From contig NZ_CP141179.1 of assembly GCF_035599575.1 (NCBI RefSeq), positions 3,224,001 to 3,288,000 on the forward strand: DNA of 64,000 bases, written 5' to 3'. Source of the DNA: Roseovarius sp. Pro17. Lineage in GTDB: Bacteria > Pseudomonadota > Alphaproteobacteria > Rhodobacterales > Rhodobacteraceae. The translations under genes were made by a program, and so were the position numbers. Within the stretch, counting starts at the first letter, position 1, and every line of letters starts with the position of its first letter. Shown one piece after another: positions 36,298 to 45,721 of the stretch. Under the pieces are notes generated by a model. That model was given only the letters and a program-made list of their open reading frames with translations, did no database searches and had not been told where the DNA came from.

Positions 36298-37482
36298 TTA
36301 CGCTTCCTTACTCTGGTGCACTTCGGCTTCCTGCACTTCTTCAACCCAGAGGCTATGATGTTCGCGCGCCCATTGCTCTTCGACCTCCCCGCTGCCCATA
36401 GCGTCGAAAGCGCCCTCCATACCGATGGAACCGATATAGATATGGGCAAGGATAATGGCGGTCAGGATCAGGCTGACGATGGCGTGCCACAGCTGTGCAT
36501 ATTGCATCTCTTCCTGTGGTGACAGCGGATAGGGAAGAGGCTCTGATCCGATCAAGCCGGTGACGCCCCAGTCATTCAGCTTTGCAAAAGTCGCACCAAA
36601 CATGTTGAATTCAAACGGAAACAGCAGCGAAAGCCCCGAGGCGGAGATCGACGCGCCCAAAATAATCACCGACCAGAAAATCATCTTCTGACCCGCGTTA
36701 AACTTCTCGGCGGGGGGATGGCCGCTGCCGATAATGCCACCGCCCTTTGCGAGCCACACCAGATCGGTGCGGTTGGGAAGGTTGTGAGCGACCCAAAAGA
36801 CAAAAATGATGACAAGCGCCACGATGAACGCCCAAGAGACGTTATTGTGTATCCATTTCGAGCCAATCGCGAGCATCGAGAAGGCTTCATGGCCGAAGGC
36901 CGGTATCAACACCTTGCGCCCGAACAGGGAAATCAGGCCAGTCACGCCGAGGATGAGAAACGAACTGGCCAACAGCCAATGGCCAAACCGTTCTACCCCG
37001 CTAAAGCGTGTAATCGTGCGGCCAGTTTTCTCGCCCTTGATGCGGATGCGTCCGCGGATCAGGTAAAACAGCGCCAGCAGCAGTAACGTGCCGCCCAAGA
37101 GGGCCGCGCCATAGATCAACAGTGGTCCTTCGCGGAATTTCAGCCACCACATCCCGCCGTCCTGAATTAGCGTCGTCGCTGCAGGCCCGCGTGATTGGGT
37201 GGAAACGTCCGCCGTATCGTAGCGCAGCGCGCGCCACAGATCGGAGATGGATTGCCCGCCGCGAGTGCCAAGCGGCGCTGTGATCGGGGCGGCTGCCTCG
37301 GGATCGCCGGTTTCAGAGCGTCGGAATTCGTCGTCCACCTTCTGCTCGGCCTGCCTGCGCATGATATCGTCCAGCGTTTGCGCCCCGCCAGTCTCGGCGC
37401 GCGGGTTGCCGGTGTCCTCCTGCGCCATAGCGGGCGCCAGCAGGCCGAACATCAGGACGATAACTGTAAACAGGCGAAGCAT
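36298..37482 (-). CDS. Formate dehydrogenase gamma subunit (cytochrome b556)
   Basis: This membrane subunit passes electrons from the periplasmic formate dehydrogenase to quinone. The 394-residue protein has a signal peptide (VIVLMFGLLAPAMAQ) and about 110 periplasmic residues. Four cytochrome-b helices follow, with haem-ligand histidines at FSGVERFGHWLLASSFLIL, SKWIHNNVSWAF, and the late WHAIVSLILTAIILAHIYIG. The N-terminal extension is typical of the FdoI-like subunits of alphaproteobacteria. The ATG at 37482 follows gaggatcgctcag. It lies downstream of the beta subunit. Confidence 0.93.
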   Translation of the reverse strand: MLRLFTVIVLMFGLLAPAMAQEDTGNPRAETGGAQTLDDIMRRQAEQKVDDEFRRSETGDPEAAAPITAPLGTRGGQSISDLWRALRYDTADVSTQSRGPAATTLIQDGGMWWLKFREGPLLIYGAALLGGTLLLLALFYLIRGRIRIKGEKTGRTITRFSGVERFGHWLLASSFLILGVTGLISLFGRKVLIPAFGHEAFSMLAIGSKWIHNNVSWAFIVALVIIFVFWVAHNLPNRTDLVWLAKGGGIIGSGHPPAEKFNAGQKMIFWSVIILGASISASGLSLLFPFEFNMFGATFAKLNDWGVTGLIGSEPLPYPLSPQEEMQYAQLWHAIVSLILTAIILAHIYIGSIGMEGAFDAMGSGEVEEQWAREHHSLWVEEVQEAEVHQSKEA

Positions 37483-37563
37483 CTGAGCGATCCTCAAATT
37501 GTGTCGCAAAAGATGGGCGGCCCCGCAAAGGCCGCCCGTTCCATGCAGGAAAGGCAGACGGGT

Positions 37564-38184
37564 TTATTCGCCGCTTCCTCGTTGCTGTGCCGGTTGACCC
37601 TTCTGGCCGTAGGCGGTGCCCCAACCCCAGGCACCCGCGCCAAAGCCGCGCGCGACGATACGCTCGCGGTAGATGTTGGAGACGTCATCGCCGTTACCCG
37701 CCAGCAGCGCCTTGGTCGAACACATCTCGGCGCAGAGCGGCAGCTTGCCCTCGGCAATCCGGTTGCGCCCGTATTTGGCAAATTCGGCAGCCGAGTGGTT
37801 TTCCTCGGGACCGCCTGCGCAGAAGGTGCATTTGTCCATCTTGCCGCGCGATCCGAAATTGCCCGCCTGCGGATATTGCGGCGCACCGAACGGGCACGCG
37901 TAAAAGCAATAGCCACAGCCGATGCACAGATCCTTGGAGTGCAGGACGATGCCATCGGCGGTCTGATAGAAACAATCCACCGGGCAGACCGCCATGCAGG
38001 GCGCGTCCGAGCAGTGCATGCAGGCCACGGAAATCGAGCGTTCGCCCGGTTTGCCGTCGTTAAGCGTGACTACCTTGCGGCGGTTGATCCCCCACGGCAC
38101 CTCATGTTCGTTTTTACAGGCGGTGACGCAGGCATTGCATTCGATGCAGCGTTCAGCGTCGCAGAGAAACTTTGCTCTAGCCAT
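37564..38184 (-). CDS. Formate dehydrogenase beta subunit, 4Fe-4S
   Basis: The 206-residue electron-transfer subunit links the molybdenum or tungsten site to the membrane cytochrome. It has four ferredoxin-type cysteine clusters: CIECNACVTACKNEHE, CMHCSDAPCMAVCPVDC, CIGCGYCFYACPFG and the KCTFC...C group. It follows the alpha gene by 13 bases. It lacks a C-terminal membrane anchor of the E. coli FdnH type, which fits the gamma subunit carrying all membrane helices. Confidence 0.94.
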   Translation of the reverse strand: MARAKFLCDAERCIECNACVTACKNEHEVPWGINRRKVVTLNDGKPGERSISVACMHCSDAPCMAVCPVDCFYQTADGIVLHSKDLCIGCGYCFYACPFGAPQYPQAGNFGSRGKMDKCTFCAGGPEENHSAAEFAKYGRNRIAEGKLPLCAEMCSTKALLAGNGDDVSNIYRERIVARGFGAGAWGWGTAYGQKGQPAQQRGSGE

Positions 38185-38197
38185 GATTGGTCTCCTC

Positions 38198-41100
38198 TTA
38201 TGCTGTCCAGATTTTGCAGAGAGTCGCTTTGGTCTCCTGCATCTGGGTTACGCTGTCATAGCCATAGGTCTGGGCAAGGTTGGCGGACTCACCCAAAACA
38301 TAGGGATCGGCCCCCTCGGGGTATTTATCCCTCAGATCCTTGCCCTCGAAGTGCCCGCCAAAGTGGAACGGCATAAAGGCGACGCCCTCGCCAACACGCT
38401 CGGTCACCATGGCCATCACCTTGACCTTGGCACCTTCGGCCCCCTCGACCCAGACCTGTTCGCCGTCACGGACGCCCAGATTGTTGGCGTCGCGCGTGTT
38501 GATTTCGACAAACATGTCCTGCTGCAATTCCGCCAGCCATGGGTTGGACCGGGTTTCCTCGCCTCCGCCCTCGTATTCGACCAGACGGCCAGAGGTCAGG
38601 ATGATCGGGTAATCCTTCGAGAAATCGTTCTTTTGGATCGAGTTGTACATTGTCGGCACGCGCCAGAACTTCTTGTCCTCGTAGGTCGGATAATCGGCCA
38701 CAAGGTCACGGCGATTGGAATAAAGCGGCTCGCGGTGGAGCGGAACCGGATCAGGGAAGGTCCAGACGACGGCGCGGGCCTTGGCGTTGCCAAAGGGCGC
38801 GCAGCCATGCGCGATGGCAACCCGCTGGATACCGCCCGACAGGTCCGTTTTCCAGTTCACACCGCCTGATTTCTCTTCGTAATCCGACGGGATTTCGCCC
38901 TGCTGAGATGTCTCGCCAACTTCTGCGTCCTCGCCCGAGCCGCCATCGTCGGCAGGCGCTGTCGTTAGCGGGGCACCTTCGGGATAACCTGCAACGCGGT
39001 TGATACTGGACATTTCATCGTCGGTCAGATCGCCTTCCCATCCCAGATCACGCAGCATTTGCACCGTGAACTCAGGGTAGCCGTCCTTGATCTCGGACCC
39101 TTTGGAATAGACACCTTCCGCCAGAAGATTTTCACCGTCACGTTCCACGCCAAAGCGTGCACGGAAGGTCAAGCCGCCCTCGGCCACGGGAATCGACATA
39201 TCATACAGCAGTGCAGTGCCGGGATGGTTCATCTCGGGCGTGCCCCAACAAGGCCACGGCAGGCCATAGAAATCACCGTCTGCGGGCCCACCATTGGCGC
39301 GCAAAGTCGTGCGGTCAAAGGTGTGCTGGTTGGCCATATGCATTTTCAGCCGTTCAGGGCTTTGGCCCGTATAGCCGATGGTCCACATGCCACGGTTAAA
39401 TTCGCGAGTGATGTCCTCGACATTCGGCTCGCCGCCCTCGTCGATGGCGATGTTGCGGAACAACTTGTCGTGGAAGCCAAATTTCTCGGCGAACTTTGCC
39501 ATGATGGTTTGGTCGGGCAACGATTCAAACAATGGCTCAAAGACCCGCTCGCGCCATTGCAGCGACCGGTTAGATGCGGTTACCGAGCCTCGCGTCTCAA
39601 ACTGCGTACACGCGGGCAGCAGATAGACGCCATCGGTGCGGTCCTGCATTACGGCGGACACGGTCGGATAGGGATCGACCACGACCAGCATATCCAACCG
39701 CTCCATCGCGGTCTTCATTTCCTTCATCCGAGTTTGCGAATTCGGCGCGTGGCCCCAAAGAACCATCGCGCGGGTATTGTCGGGCTGGTCAAGGTTGGCC
39801 TTGTCCTCCAGCACCCCGTCGATCCAACGGCTGACCGGAATACCCGTCAGGTTCATCATCGGGGTGTCCTCGAAGCTTGCTTCGGAAAACTGCCCCTTGA
39901 GCCAATCAAGGTCTTCTTCCCAGACACGCGCCCAATGCGCCCACGAGCCTTCCGATAGTCCGAAATAACCCGGCAGTGAATCCGCCACGACCCCAAAGTC
40001 GGTCGCGCCCTGCACGTTGTCATGGCCACGGAAAATGTTGGTGCCGCCGCCTGCGCGACCCATGTTGCCAAGGGCGAGTTGCAGGATGCAATAAGCGCGG
40101 GTGTTGTTGTTGCCGTTGCTGTGCTGCGTGCCGCCCATGCACCAGATCACGGTGCCGGGGCGGTTATTGGCCAGCGTGCGCGCAACGCGCTCCAGTTGCT
40201 CGCCGGGGGTGCCGGTCACGCGCTCGACCTCTTCGGGGGTCCAGTTTTTCACCTCGTCGCGGATCTGGTCCATGCCCCAGACACGGGTGCGGATGAACTC
40301 CTTGTCCTCCCAGCCATTCTCGAAAATGTGCCACAGAATACCCCAGACCAGCGCCACGTCGCTGCCGGGCCGGAAGCGCACATATTCGTCCGCATGCGCC
40401 GCCGTGCGCGTGAAACGAGGATCGCAGACGATCAGCGGTGCGTTGTTCTCCTCTTTTGCCTTGAGGATGTGCAGCAGGGAAACCGGGTGCGCCTCGGCAG
40501 GGTTGGCGCCGATCAGGAACATCGCCTTGGAATTGTGGATGTCGTTATAGCTGTTGGTCATGGCGCCGTAGCCCCATGTATTCGCCACGCCCGCCACAGT
40601 GGTCGAGTGACAGATGCGCGCTTGGTGGTCGACGTTGTTGGTGCCCCAGTAAGCGGCGAATTTACGGAACAGATAGGCCTGTTCGTTGCTATGCTTGGCA
40701 GAGCCCAGCCAATAGACAGAATCTGGCCCGCTTTCGTCGCGGATCTTCATCATGCCGTCGCCGATCTCATTGATCGCCTGTTCCCAGCTGATGCGGACCC
40801 ATTCGCCGTTTTCTTTCTTCATCGGGTATTTCAGGCGTCGCTCGCCATGGGCATGCTCGCGTACCGACGCGCCCTTGGCGCAATGCGCCCCAAGGTTGAA
40901 CGGGCTGTCAAAGCCGGGCTCCTGCCCTGTCCAAACGCCATTATCGACCTCGGCGATCACCGTGCAACCGACCGAGCAGTGGGTACAGACGGATTTCTTG
41001 ATCTCGACCGCCCGTGTGGCTGCTGTTTGCGCCGTGGCGGGCGAAACGGTGCTGCCGGTCGCGGCAACAGCGGCCAACCCACCGATGGCAAGGCCCGAGC

Positions 41101-41200
41101 CGCGCAGGAATGTACGGCGATCAACGCCAGTCGCGGCGGCGCTTGCAGCGGGCGTCCTTGCTGACCGACGTGCACTGCCATTTGTCTTTTTCCTGAGCAT
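38198..41200 (-). CDS. Formate dehydrogenase alpha subunit, molybdopterin-dependent (Cys type)
   Basis: The 1000-residue catalytic subunit oxidises formate to CO2. It has a Tat signal (DRRTFLRGSGLAIGG, Arg28-Arg29), so it is exported folded. A 4Fe-4S binding site is formed by VCTHCSVGCT and GAHCAKGAS. The active-site metal ligand is Cys197 in DHQARICHST, where the selenocysteine homologues of FdnG/FdoG have Sec; no SECIS is needed. The C-terminal molybdopterin-dinucleotide domain runs from about residue 850. It heads the structural genes alpha-beta-gamma, with the Tat peptide and TorD chaperone just upstream. Confidence 0.95.
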   Translation of the reverse strand: MLRKKTNGSARRSARTPAASAAATGVDRRTFLRGSGLAIGGLAAVAATGSTVSPATAQTAATRAVEIKKSVCTHCSVGCTVIAEVDNGVWTGQEPGFDSPFNLGAHCAKGASVREHAHGERRLKYPMKKENGEWVRISWEQAINEIGDGMMKIRDESGPDSVYWLGSAKHSNEQAYLFRKFAAYWGTNNVDHQARICHSTTVAGVANTWGYGAMTNSYNDIHNSKAMFLIGANPAEAHPVSLLHILKAKEENNAPLIVCDPRFTRTAAHADEYVRFRPGSDVALVWGILWHIFENGWEDKEFIRTRVWGMDQIRDEVKNWTPEEVERVTGTPGEQLERVARTLANNRPGTVIWCMGGTQHSNGNNNTRAYCILQLALGNMGRAGGGTNIFRGHDNVQGATDFGVVADSLPGYFGLSEGSWAHWARVWEEDLDWLKGQFSEASFEDTPMMNLTGIPVSRWIDGVLEDKANLDQPDNTRAMVLWGHAPNSQTRMKEMKTAMERLDMLVVVDPYPTVSAVMQDRTDGVYLLPACTQFETRGSVTASNRSLQWRERVFEPLFESLPDQTIMAKFAEKFGFHDKLFRNIAIDEGGEPNVEDITREFNRGMWTIGYTGQSPERLKMHMANQHTFDRTTLRANGGPADGDFYGLPWPCWGTPEMNHPGTALLYDMSIPVAEGGLTFRARFGVERDGENLLAEGVYSKGSEIKDGYPEFTVQMLRDLGWEGDLTDDEMSSINRVAGYPEGAPLTTAPADDGGSGEDAEVGETSQQGEIPSDYEEKSGGVNWKTDLSGGIQRVAIAHGCAPFGNAKARAVVWTFPDPVPLHREPLYSNRRDLVADYPTYEDKKFWRVPTMYNSIQKNDFSKDYPIILTSGRLVEYEGGGEETRSNPWLAELQQDMFVEINTRDANNLGVRDGEQVWVEGAEGAKVKVMAMVTERVGEGVAFMPFHFGGHFEGKDLRDKYPEGADPYVLGESANLAQTYGYDSVTQMQETKATLCKIWTA

Positions 41201-41287
41201 GGTCTTTCTCCCTACATCTGCGATGCCCGCAGTCTTGGTACCTATCTATTGCCCCTGCCTTTCAAGTCATCAGGCGGCGGCGCTGCC

Positions 41288-41476
41288 CTAAAAACGGGCG
41301 CTTTCCAAATAAGCGCGGGTATGTTCCGTGTCCTGCATCACTTGCGATGACAGATCGACTTCGGCCGGGGCGGCTTGTGCCGCGCTGCCAGTGGCGACGG
41401 CCACGACACCCGGCACTGCGGTGCCCGCGATCTTTAGGAAATTCCGGCGGGTCGTACCTTTTTTCGTATCAGCCAT
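41288..41476 (-). CDS. Formate dehydrogenase region Tat-target small protein
   Basis: The 62-residue protein carries a Tat signal (TTRRNFLKIAGTAVPGVVAV) and a mature tail of only about 30 residues (APAEVDLSSQVMQDTEHTRA). It matches the small Tat-target proteins conserved next to formate dehydrogenase genes; the function is unknown, perhaps helping export or assembly of the alpha subunit. The ATG at 41476 follows aaaggacgc. It lies between the chaperone and the catalytic subunit gene. Confidence 0.82.
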   Translation of the reverse strand: MADTKKGTTRRNFLKIAGTAVPGVVAVATGSAAQAAPAEVDLSSQVMQDTEHTRAYLESARF

Positions 41477-41537
41477 TTTATGCGTCCTTTCCCTGCTACC
41501 TTCGTGGCGGCCCCTGCCGCCGATCAATCGGCGGGCA

Positions 41538-42146
41538 TCAGCCTGCCATCATGCGAAATGCCTCTTGTTCGACATCCAAAAACTCGGCTCCTACCGCCCC
41601 GACCGAGGCATAGAGCACCGACGCCTTGGCCCCTTGCAGATCCGCAAAGAAATGCGTCGCCCAAGGGCGAATATGCTTGCTGTAGAATTCTTTCTGGCGC
41701 GCCAACGTTGCCGCATTTCCAAAGCGTCCGACGATCATGCCGCCCATCATTTCCATCAGCGAGGCAATATTATCCTCCGGCTCAAACGTGTTTTCTGCCC
41801 GTGTCATTCCGAGCGCCGCCATGTCCGCGCGCAAATTGGCCAGCGGCTTCTCGTTCAGGAACCCGGTCATGTAGTAGCTGGCGTAGGGCAACAACTCGCC
41901 GCGTCCAAGGCCGATGAACAAGGCATTGTATTCCGTAAGGGCGGATTTGGGCTTGGTCACTTTCGCAACGCGGGCCAGCCCTTCGATTGCCTGCCCCAGC
42001 GGTGACGCATCGCCGCTCAGCCCCGCCGTCTGCGCCAACAACATTTCATCAGGCGCACGCGCCAGCATGACGCCGAGATAGTTGTAGAGATCAGCCCGTA
42101 GGCGATCCTCTTCGTCAATCTGCGGATGGGCTTGTGCCAATGTCAT
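41538..42146 (-). CDS. TorD/DmsD-family redox enzyme chaperone
   Basis: The 202-residue, all-helical cytoplasmic protein is predicted to bind the Tat signal of the formate dehydrogenase alpha subunit and hold it until the cofactor is inserted. RADLYNYLGVMLARAPDE, LTEYNALFIGLGRGELLPYA and the FFADLQGAKASVLYASVG block fit the TorD-like fold (including the E-Y-N-x-L-F-I-G-L-G motif). Its start overlaps the stop of the DUF3306 gene, so translation is coupled. Confidence 0.87.
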   Translation of the reverse strand: MTLAQAHPQIDEEDRLRADLYNYLGVMLARAPDEMLLAQTAGLSGDASPLGQAIEGLARVAKVTKPKSALTEYNALFIGLGRGELLPYASYYMTGFLNEKPLANLRADMAALGMTRAENTFEPEDNIASLMEMMGGMIVGRFGNAATLARQKEFYSKHIRPWATHFFADLQGAKASVLYASVGAVGAEFLDVEQEAFRMMAG

Positions 42147-42742
42147 GCGGTGTTCCCGTCAAAGTGAAAAACCATCCGGCGCGGTCTGCCGTCGTCCGTG
42201 TCTTGCGGCACTGATTCCTTGTCCAGTGCTACGTCCGGTACAGGCCTTTCGCCCGCTACGACCGGGTCTGCGTCACTATCATCTTGTGCCGCTTTCTCTT
42301 CTTTGTCGAGTGGCGCCAGGTCATCGGTAGTCTTTTCTTCTAAGCGCGCGACCTCCAGCACATGCGCCAGCAACCCCTTGCCGACCTGATAACTCGTCTG
42401 AATCGGTTTATTTCCGTAGCTGCCGGCCAAATAGTCATCGTCGTAATCGTTCAACCCATCCACACAAGCCAGAACCGGATTGCTACGCCACAGCTTGCGC
42501 AGCGCGCGTTTGCGGATGTGCTCTGGAACCGCCTTGGCCATGAACGCGGCGAAATCGTCGCCTTTGGTCAAGGTTTCGGGATCAGGCAAATCCAGCTCGG
42601 CTAGGATTTCTTCGTCGCTTTTCTCTGCAAGGGCCTCCTGTTCGCGCAGTTCAACCGCGGCCTGCTGGGCGGCGGCGTCTACATCTGCCTCGGCCTCGAC
42701 GGCGGCGCGGCGGCGGTCCCAGAATGTAGGGTTTCGGGTCAT
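42143..42742 (-). CDS. DUF3306 family protein
   Basis: The 199-residue hydrophilic protein begins TRNPTFWDRRRAAVEAEADV and has the conserved FAAFMAKAVPEHIRKRALRKLWRSNPVLA block (broken here: VPEHIRKRALRKLWRS, NPVLACVDGLNDYDDDYLAG). These features place it in DUF3306, a family seen almost only next to formate dehydrogenase genes. It is strongly charged and probably partly disordered at its ends. A role in maturation is inferred. The start at 42742 overlaps the DUF3305 stop. Confidence 0.82.
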   Translation of the reverse strand: MTRNPTFWDRRRAAVEAEADVDAAAQQAAVELREQEALAEKSDEEILAELDLPDPETLTKGDDFAAFMAKAVPEHIRKRALRKLWRSNPVLACVDGLNDYDDDYLAGSYGNKPIQTSYQVGKGLLAHVLEVARLEEKTTDDLAPLDKEEKAAQDDSDADPVVAGERPVPDVALDKESVPQDTDDGRPRRMVFHFDGNTA

Positions 42743-43332
42743 TTTAGCGCACCCCCGCTGCGGCGCGGAGACCGGTAAACATCGCTGTCCTGCGCGATGC
42801 GCGCGTCGCCGATACCGTCCTCGCTGTCCTCGGCACGCCAATCGCGGCGCTTGCGTTTCACGAACGCCTCTTCCTCGTGGTGCCGGGTCACGAAATCCCC
42901 CACCCAAGCCTGCATGCCATTCGGCATCGCCACCTTTTCGACCAACACCTCGGCCGAGTCGCAGTAATCCTGCCCCTCATAGGGCGAGGCCGTCACAAAC
43001 GTCACCTTCCACGGTATATCGCGCGATGAGGCGTCCGGGCTGAGCACAATGTATACGGATGGCTGCCGAGTCTGAAGTTCGTGCGCGTAAGCCTCAGTAT
43101 CGGAAACATACAGCTTCAGCGGCAGGGTCGCAGCGTGAAATTCGGTCACGCCGTCTTCGCTGCGCAGAACGGTCCAATCCGCCGGTCCCGCGCCGGGCAG
43201 AATACCCACAACCCGCCACGCCCATTTCGCCCAGCGCGTCGCGCCCGGCGACTTCCGGACCACAACCCCAAGGGGGATGGATTGAGAGTTGGGAAAGACG
43301 AAGGTCAAGCTGGCACCCGCTGGCTGAAACAC
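42739..43332 (-). CDS. DUF3305 family protein
   Basis: The 197-residue protein contains IPLGVVVRKSPGATRWAKWA, LKLYVSDTEAYAHELQTRQP and VEKVAMPNGMQAWVGDFV, matching DUF3305. This family accompanies DUF3306 and TorD-type genes at formate dehydrogenase loci. Its role is unknown, presumably assembly. The frame opens at a GTG at 43332 without an obvious ribosome-binding site, so the exact start is uncertain. It is the first gene of the minus-strand operon that runs to the small protein at 36165. Confidence 0.78.
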   Translation of the reverse strand: MFQPAGASLTFVFPNSQSIPLGVVVRKSPGATRWAKWAWRVVGILPGAGPADWTVLRSEDGVTEFHAATLPLKLYVSDTEAYAHELQTRQPSVYIVLSPDASSRDIPWKVTFVTASPYEGQDYCDSAEVLVEKVAMPNGMQAWVGDFVTRHHEEEAFVKRKRRDWRAEDSEDGIGDARIAQDSDVYRSPRRSGGALK

Positions 43333-43531
43333 TAGGATGAGTTTCGTTCAGTGTACTGATTTATAGAAGAAATCAAAGCAGAGTCTTAATGTACACGCGT
43401 TTGCTCCATTATGTCAGTTACAGATCTGCCCACTGCCGCAACGTCAGCCTTGGCGACACGCATCGAAACTTATGTGAGCGCCTTTCATCTGCTAGCTTTC
43501 CGTCCTACCCTACAGCGCGCAAGGAGGCGAA
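43333..43531. promoter_or_regulatory. Divergent promoter region of the formate dehydrogenase locus
   Basis: These 199 bases separate the two divergent accessory operons and must hold both promoters. The centre (43350-43420) is A+T rich. A strong ribosome-binding site (aaggagg) precedes the plus-strand gene at 43532. I could not assign exact -35/-10 elements. Confidence 0.45.
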
Positions 43532-45487
43532 ATGAAAAAATCTCTGCTGATTTGTGATTGTCTCGGCACCCAGACCATTGATGCGGCCGCGCTAAGTGCT
43601 GCGACGGGGAGGGAGTGTTCGCGGCTGCACACCGCCCTATGCCAATCCCAGATCGCCCTCGCCGCCGAGGCGATAGAGGGCGGCGACGTCATGATCGCCT
43701 GCCAGCAAGAGGCAGACCGCTTTGCCGATCTGGCCGAAGACATCGGCGCGCCCATGCCCAAGTTTGTTGACATACGCGACCGCGCAGGCTGGACGGCTGA
43801 CACCGCTGACACCACACCCAAAATGGCCGCCTTGGTAGCTGACGCCGCGCTGCCACAGCCGTCGCCCAAGACAATTGACGTCGCGTCTGACGGGATCTGC
43901 CTGATTATCGGGGCGCCAGAGGTCGCGCTTGCCGCCGCCGAAAAGCTGGCCGATATCCTGGGAGTGACCGTGCTGGTGCCAGATGACGCGGACCTACCCG
44001 TAACCGGGCGTTATGATTGCTGCACCGGGCGGATGCGCAGTGTCTCTGGGACGCTCGGAGCATTCCACATCTCGATCGACGCATTCCAGCAAGTGTTGCC
44101 GGGCGGGCGCGGTGCGGCGCAACTGACAGAGCCGCGCGATGGAGCGCAGTCCGAATGTGATCTGATCCTCGATTTGACGGGTGACACGCCCCTCTTTCCC
44201 GCTCCGGAAGAGCGCGACGGATACCTGCGCGCCGATCCCGGCAGCTTGCCCGCCGTGGCCGATGCCATTCTTGCCGCCAGCCAAATGATCGGCACGTTTG
44301 AAAAACCGCTTTATATTCGGCTGGAGACCAACCTCTGCGCCCATTCCCGTGCTGAACAGCCCGCCTGCTCCAACTGCCTGAATGTCTGCCCGACCGGTGC
44401 GATCCTGCCCGCGGGCGAGCATGTCAGCATTGATCCACTCATCTGCGCCGGTTGTGGCGCGTGTTCGGCGGTCTGTCCTTCGGGCGCGATCAGCTATGAC
44501 GCGCCGCCGGTCGACCATGTGTTCCGCCGCATTGGCACGCTCGCCTCGGCCTATCGCAAGGCGGGCGGCCCGTCGGGCGCGCTACTGGTCCATGATGCGC
44601 ATGGGGCCGAGATGATCAGCCTTGCAGCGCGGTACGGTAACGGCCTGCCCGCCCATGTGATCCCGCTAGAGATCGACGCGCTTGCGATGTTTGGCCATGC
44701 CGAAATGCTGGCGGCGCTGGCGACTGGATTTGCCCGTGTCGATGTCCTGCTCGCCCCCAAAAGCGACCGCGAAGTTTTGCAGGCCCAGGCGGAACTGGCC
44801 GCAGCGATGGGCGCGGGCGATGTCGTGACGCTGCTGGATATCGCGGACCCCGACGCGCTGTCGGATCATCTGTTCGACCCCGATGTCGTGGACAGCCCCG
44901 CCGTAACCCCGATCCTGCCGCAAGGCTCGCGCCGCCAGATCGCGCGCTTGGCCGCCAAGGCCCTGTCGCCCGAGGCAGAGGTCATCCCGCTGCCCGCTAA
45001 CGCGCCATATGGTGCGGTGATTGTTGACACCGATGCCTGCACGCTCTGCCTCGCCTGCGTCTCGCTTTGCCCGTCCGGCGCCCTGATGGACAATCCCGAC
45101 ATGCCGCAACTGCGCTTTCAGGAGGATGCGTGCCTGCAATGCGGGCTCTGCGCCAATGTTTGCCCCGAAGACGCGATCACCTTGAAACCGCAGATTAACT
45201 TGACCGATGCTGCGCTGAGCCAAGTAGTGCTAAACGAGGAAGAACCGTTTGCCTGCGTCGAATGCGGCAGCCTGTTCGGTGTCAAATCCACGGTCGAGCG
45301 GATCATGGAAAAGCTGGCGGGCAATCACGCGATGTTCGCCAATCCTGCCACTGCGCGGATGATCCAGATGTGTGACAATTGCCGCATTCAGGCGCAGTTT
45401 CATTCGCAGAACAATCCTTTCGCGGGAAAGGAGCGCCCACGCGTGCGCACCACCGAGGACTACTTGTCCAAGCGTAAGGATCATTAG
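43532..45487 (+). CDS. Multi-cluster 4Fe-4S protein of the formate dehydrogenase locus
   Basis: The 651-residue cytoplasmic protein has four ferredoxin-like clusters: CSNCLNVCPTGAI and CAGCGACSAVCPSGAI near residues 280-330, and CTLCLACVSLCPSGAL and CLQCGLCANVCPEDAI near 505-555. A C-terminal CVECGSLFG...CDNCRIQ group may bind a further metal. The N-terminal 250 residues have no clear domain. It is absent from simple formate dehydrogenases but typical of this accessory locus. An electron-transfer or sulfur/cofactor-maturation role is plausible. It heads the plus-strand operon. Confidence 0.85.
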   Translation: MKKSLLICDCLGTQTIDAAALSAATGRECSRLHTALCQSQIALAAEAIEGGDVMIACQQEADRFADLAEDIGAPMPKFVDIRDRAGWTADTADTTPKMAALVADAALPQPSPKTIDVASDGICLIIGAPEVALAAAEKLADILGVTVLVPDDADLPVTGRYDCCTGRMRSVSGTLGAFHISIDAFQQVLPGGRGAAQLTEPRDGAQSECDLILDLTGDTPLFPAPEERDGYLRADPGSLPAVADAILAASQMIGTFEKPLYIRLETNLCAHSRAEQPACSNCLNVCPTGAILPAGEHVSIDPLICAGCGACSAVCPSGAISYDAPPVDHVFRRIGTLASAYRKAGGPSGALLVHDAHGAEMISLAARYGNGLPAHVIPLEIDALAMFGHAEMLAALATGFARVDVLLAPKSDREVLQAQAELAAAMGAGDVVTLLDIADPDALSDHLFDPDVVDSPAVTPILPQGSRRQIARLAAKALSPEAEVIPLPANAPYGAVIVDTDACTLCLACVSLCPSGALMDNPDMPQLRFQEDACLQCGLCANVCPEDAITLKPQINLTDAALSQVVLNEEEPFACVECGSLFGVKSTVERIMEKLAGNHAMFANPATARMIQMCDNCRIQAQFHSQNNPFAGKERPRVRTTEDYLSKRKDH

Positions 45488-45525
45488 AAATGACTACACC
45501 AACAAACCCCGAAAAGGAGACAAGG

Positions 45526-45714
45526 ATGAGCGAAGATTTCAACATGTCGATGCGCAAGTTCCTCAAGCAGGTCGGCGTGACCTCGCAACAGGCGATCGAA
45601 GAGGCGTTTCGCAAGGCGGGCGGCACCGAAGGCAAGCAGTTCGAGGCCAAGATGGTCCTGACTGTGGATGGCGTCGATCTGGAACATGTGGTGACCGGCA
45701 CGATCAAGGGTTGA
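45526..45714 (+). CDS. DUF6494 family small protein
   Basis: The 62-residue soluble protein reads FNMSMRKFLKQVGVTSQQAI, then a conserved KQFEAKMVLTVDGVDLEHVV. This is the short DUF6494-type protein found with formate dehydrogenase accessory genes. The ATG at 45526 follows aaaaggagacaagg, so it is better than the upstream ATG at 45490. It lies between the Fe-S protein and Mrp in an apparent operon. Function unknown. Confidence 0.75.
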   Translation: MSEDFNMSMRKFLKQVGVTSQQAIEEAFRKAGGTEGKQFEAKMVLTVDGVDLEHVVTGTIKG

Positions 45715-45721
45715 GACAGGA

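Noticed and set aside
37195..38376. 393-residue plus-strand frame across the formate dehydrogenase beta/gamma/alpha junction
   Set aside because: It is antisense to three strongly supported genes, composition is arginine/alanine-rich, and there is no ribosome-binding site.
40022..41164. 380-residue plus-strand frame inside the alpha subunit
   Set aside because: Shadow of the catalytic subunit gene, without any family resemblance.
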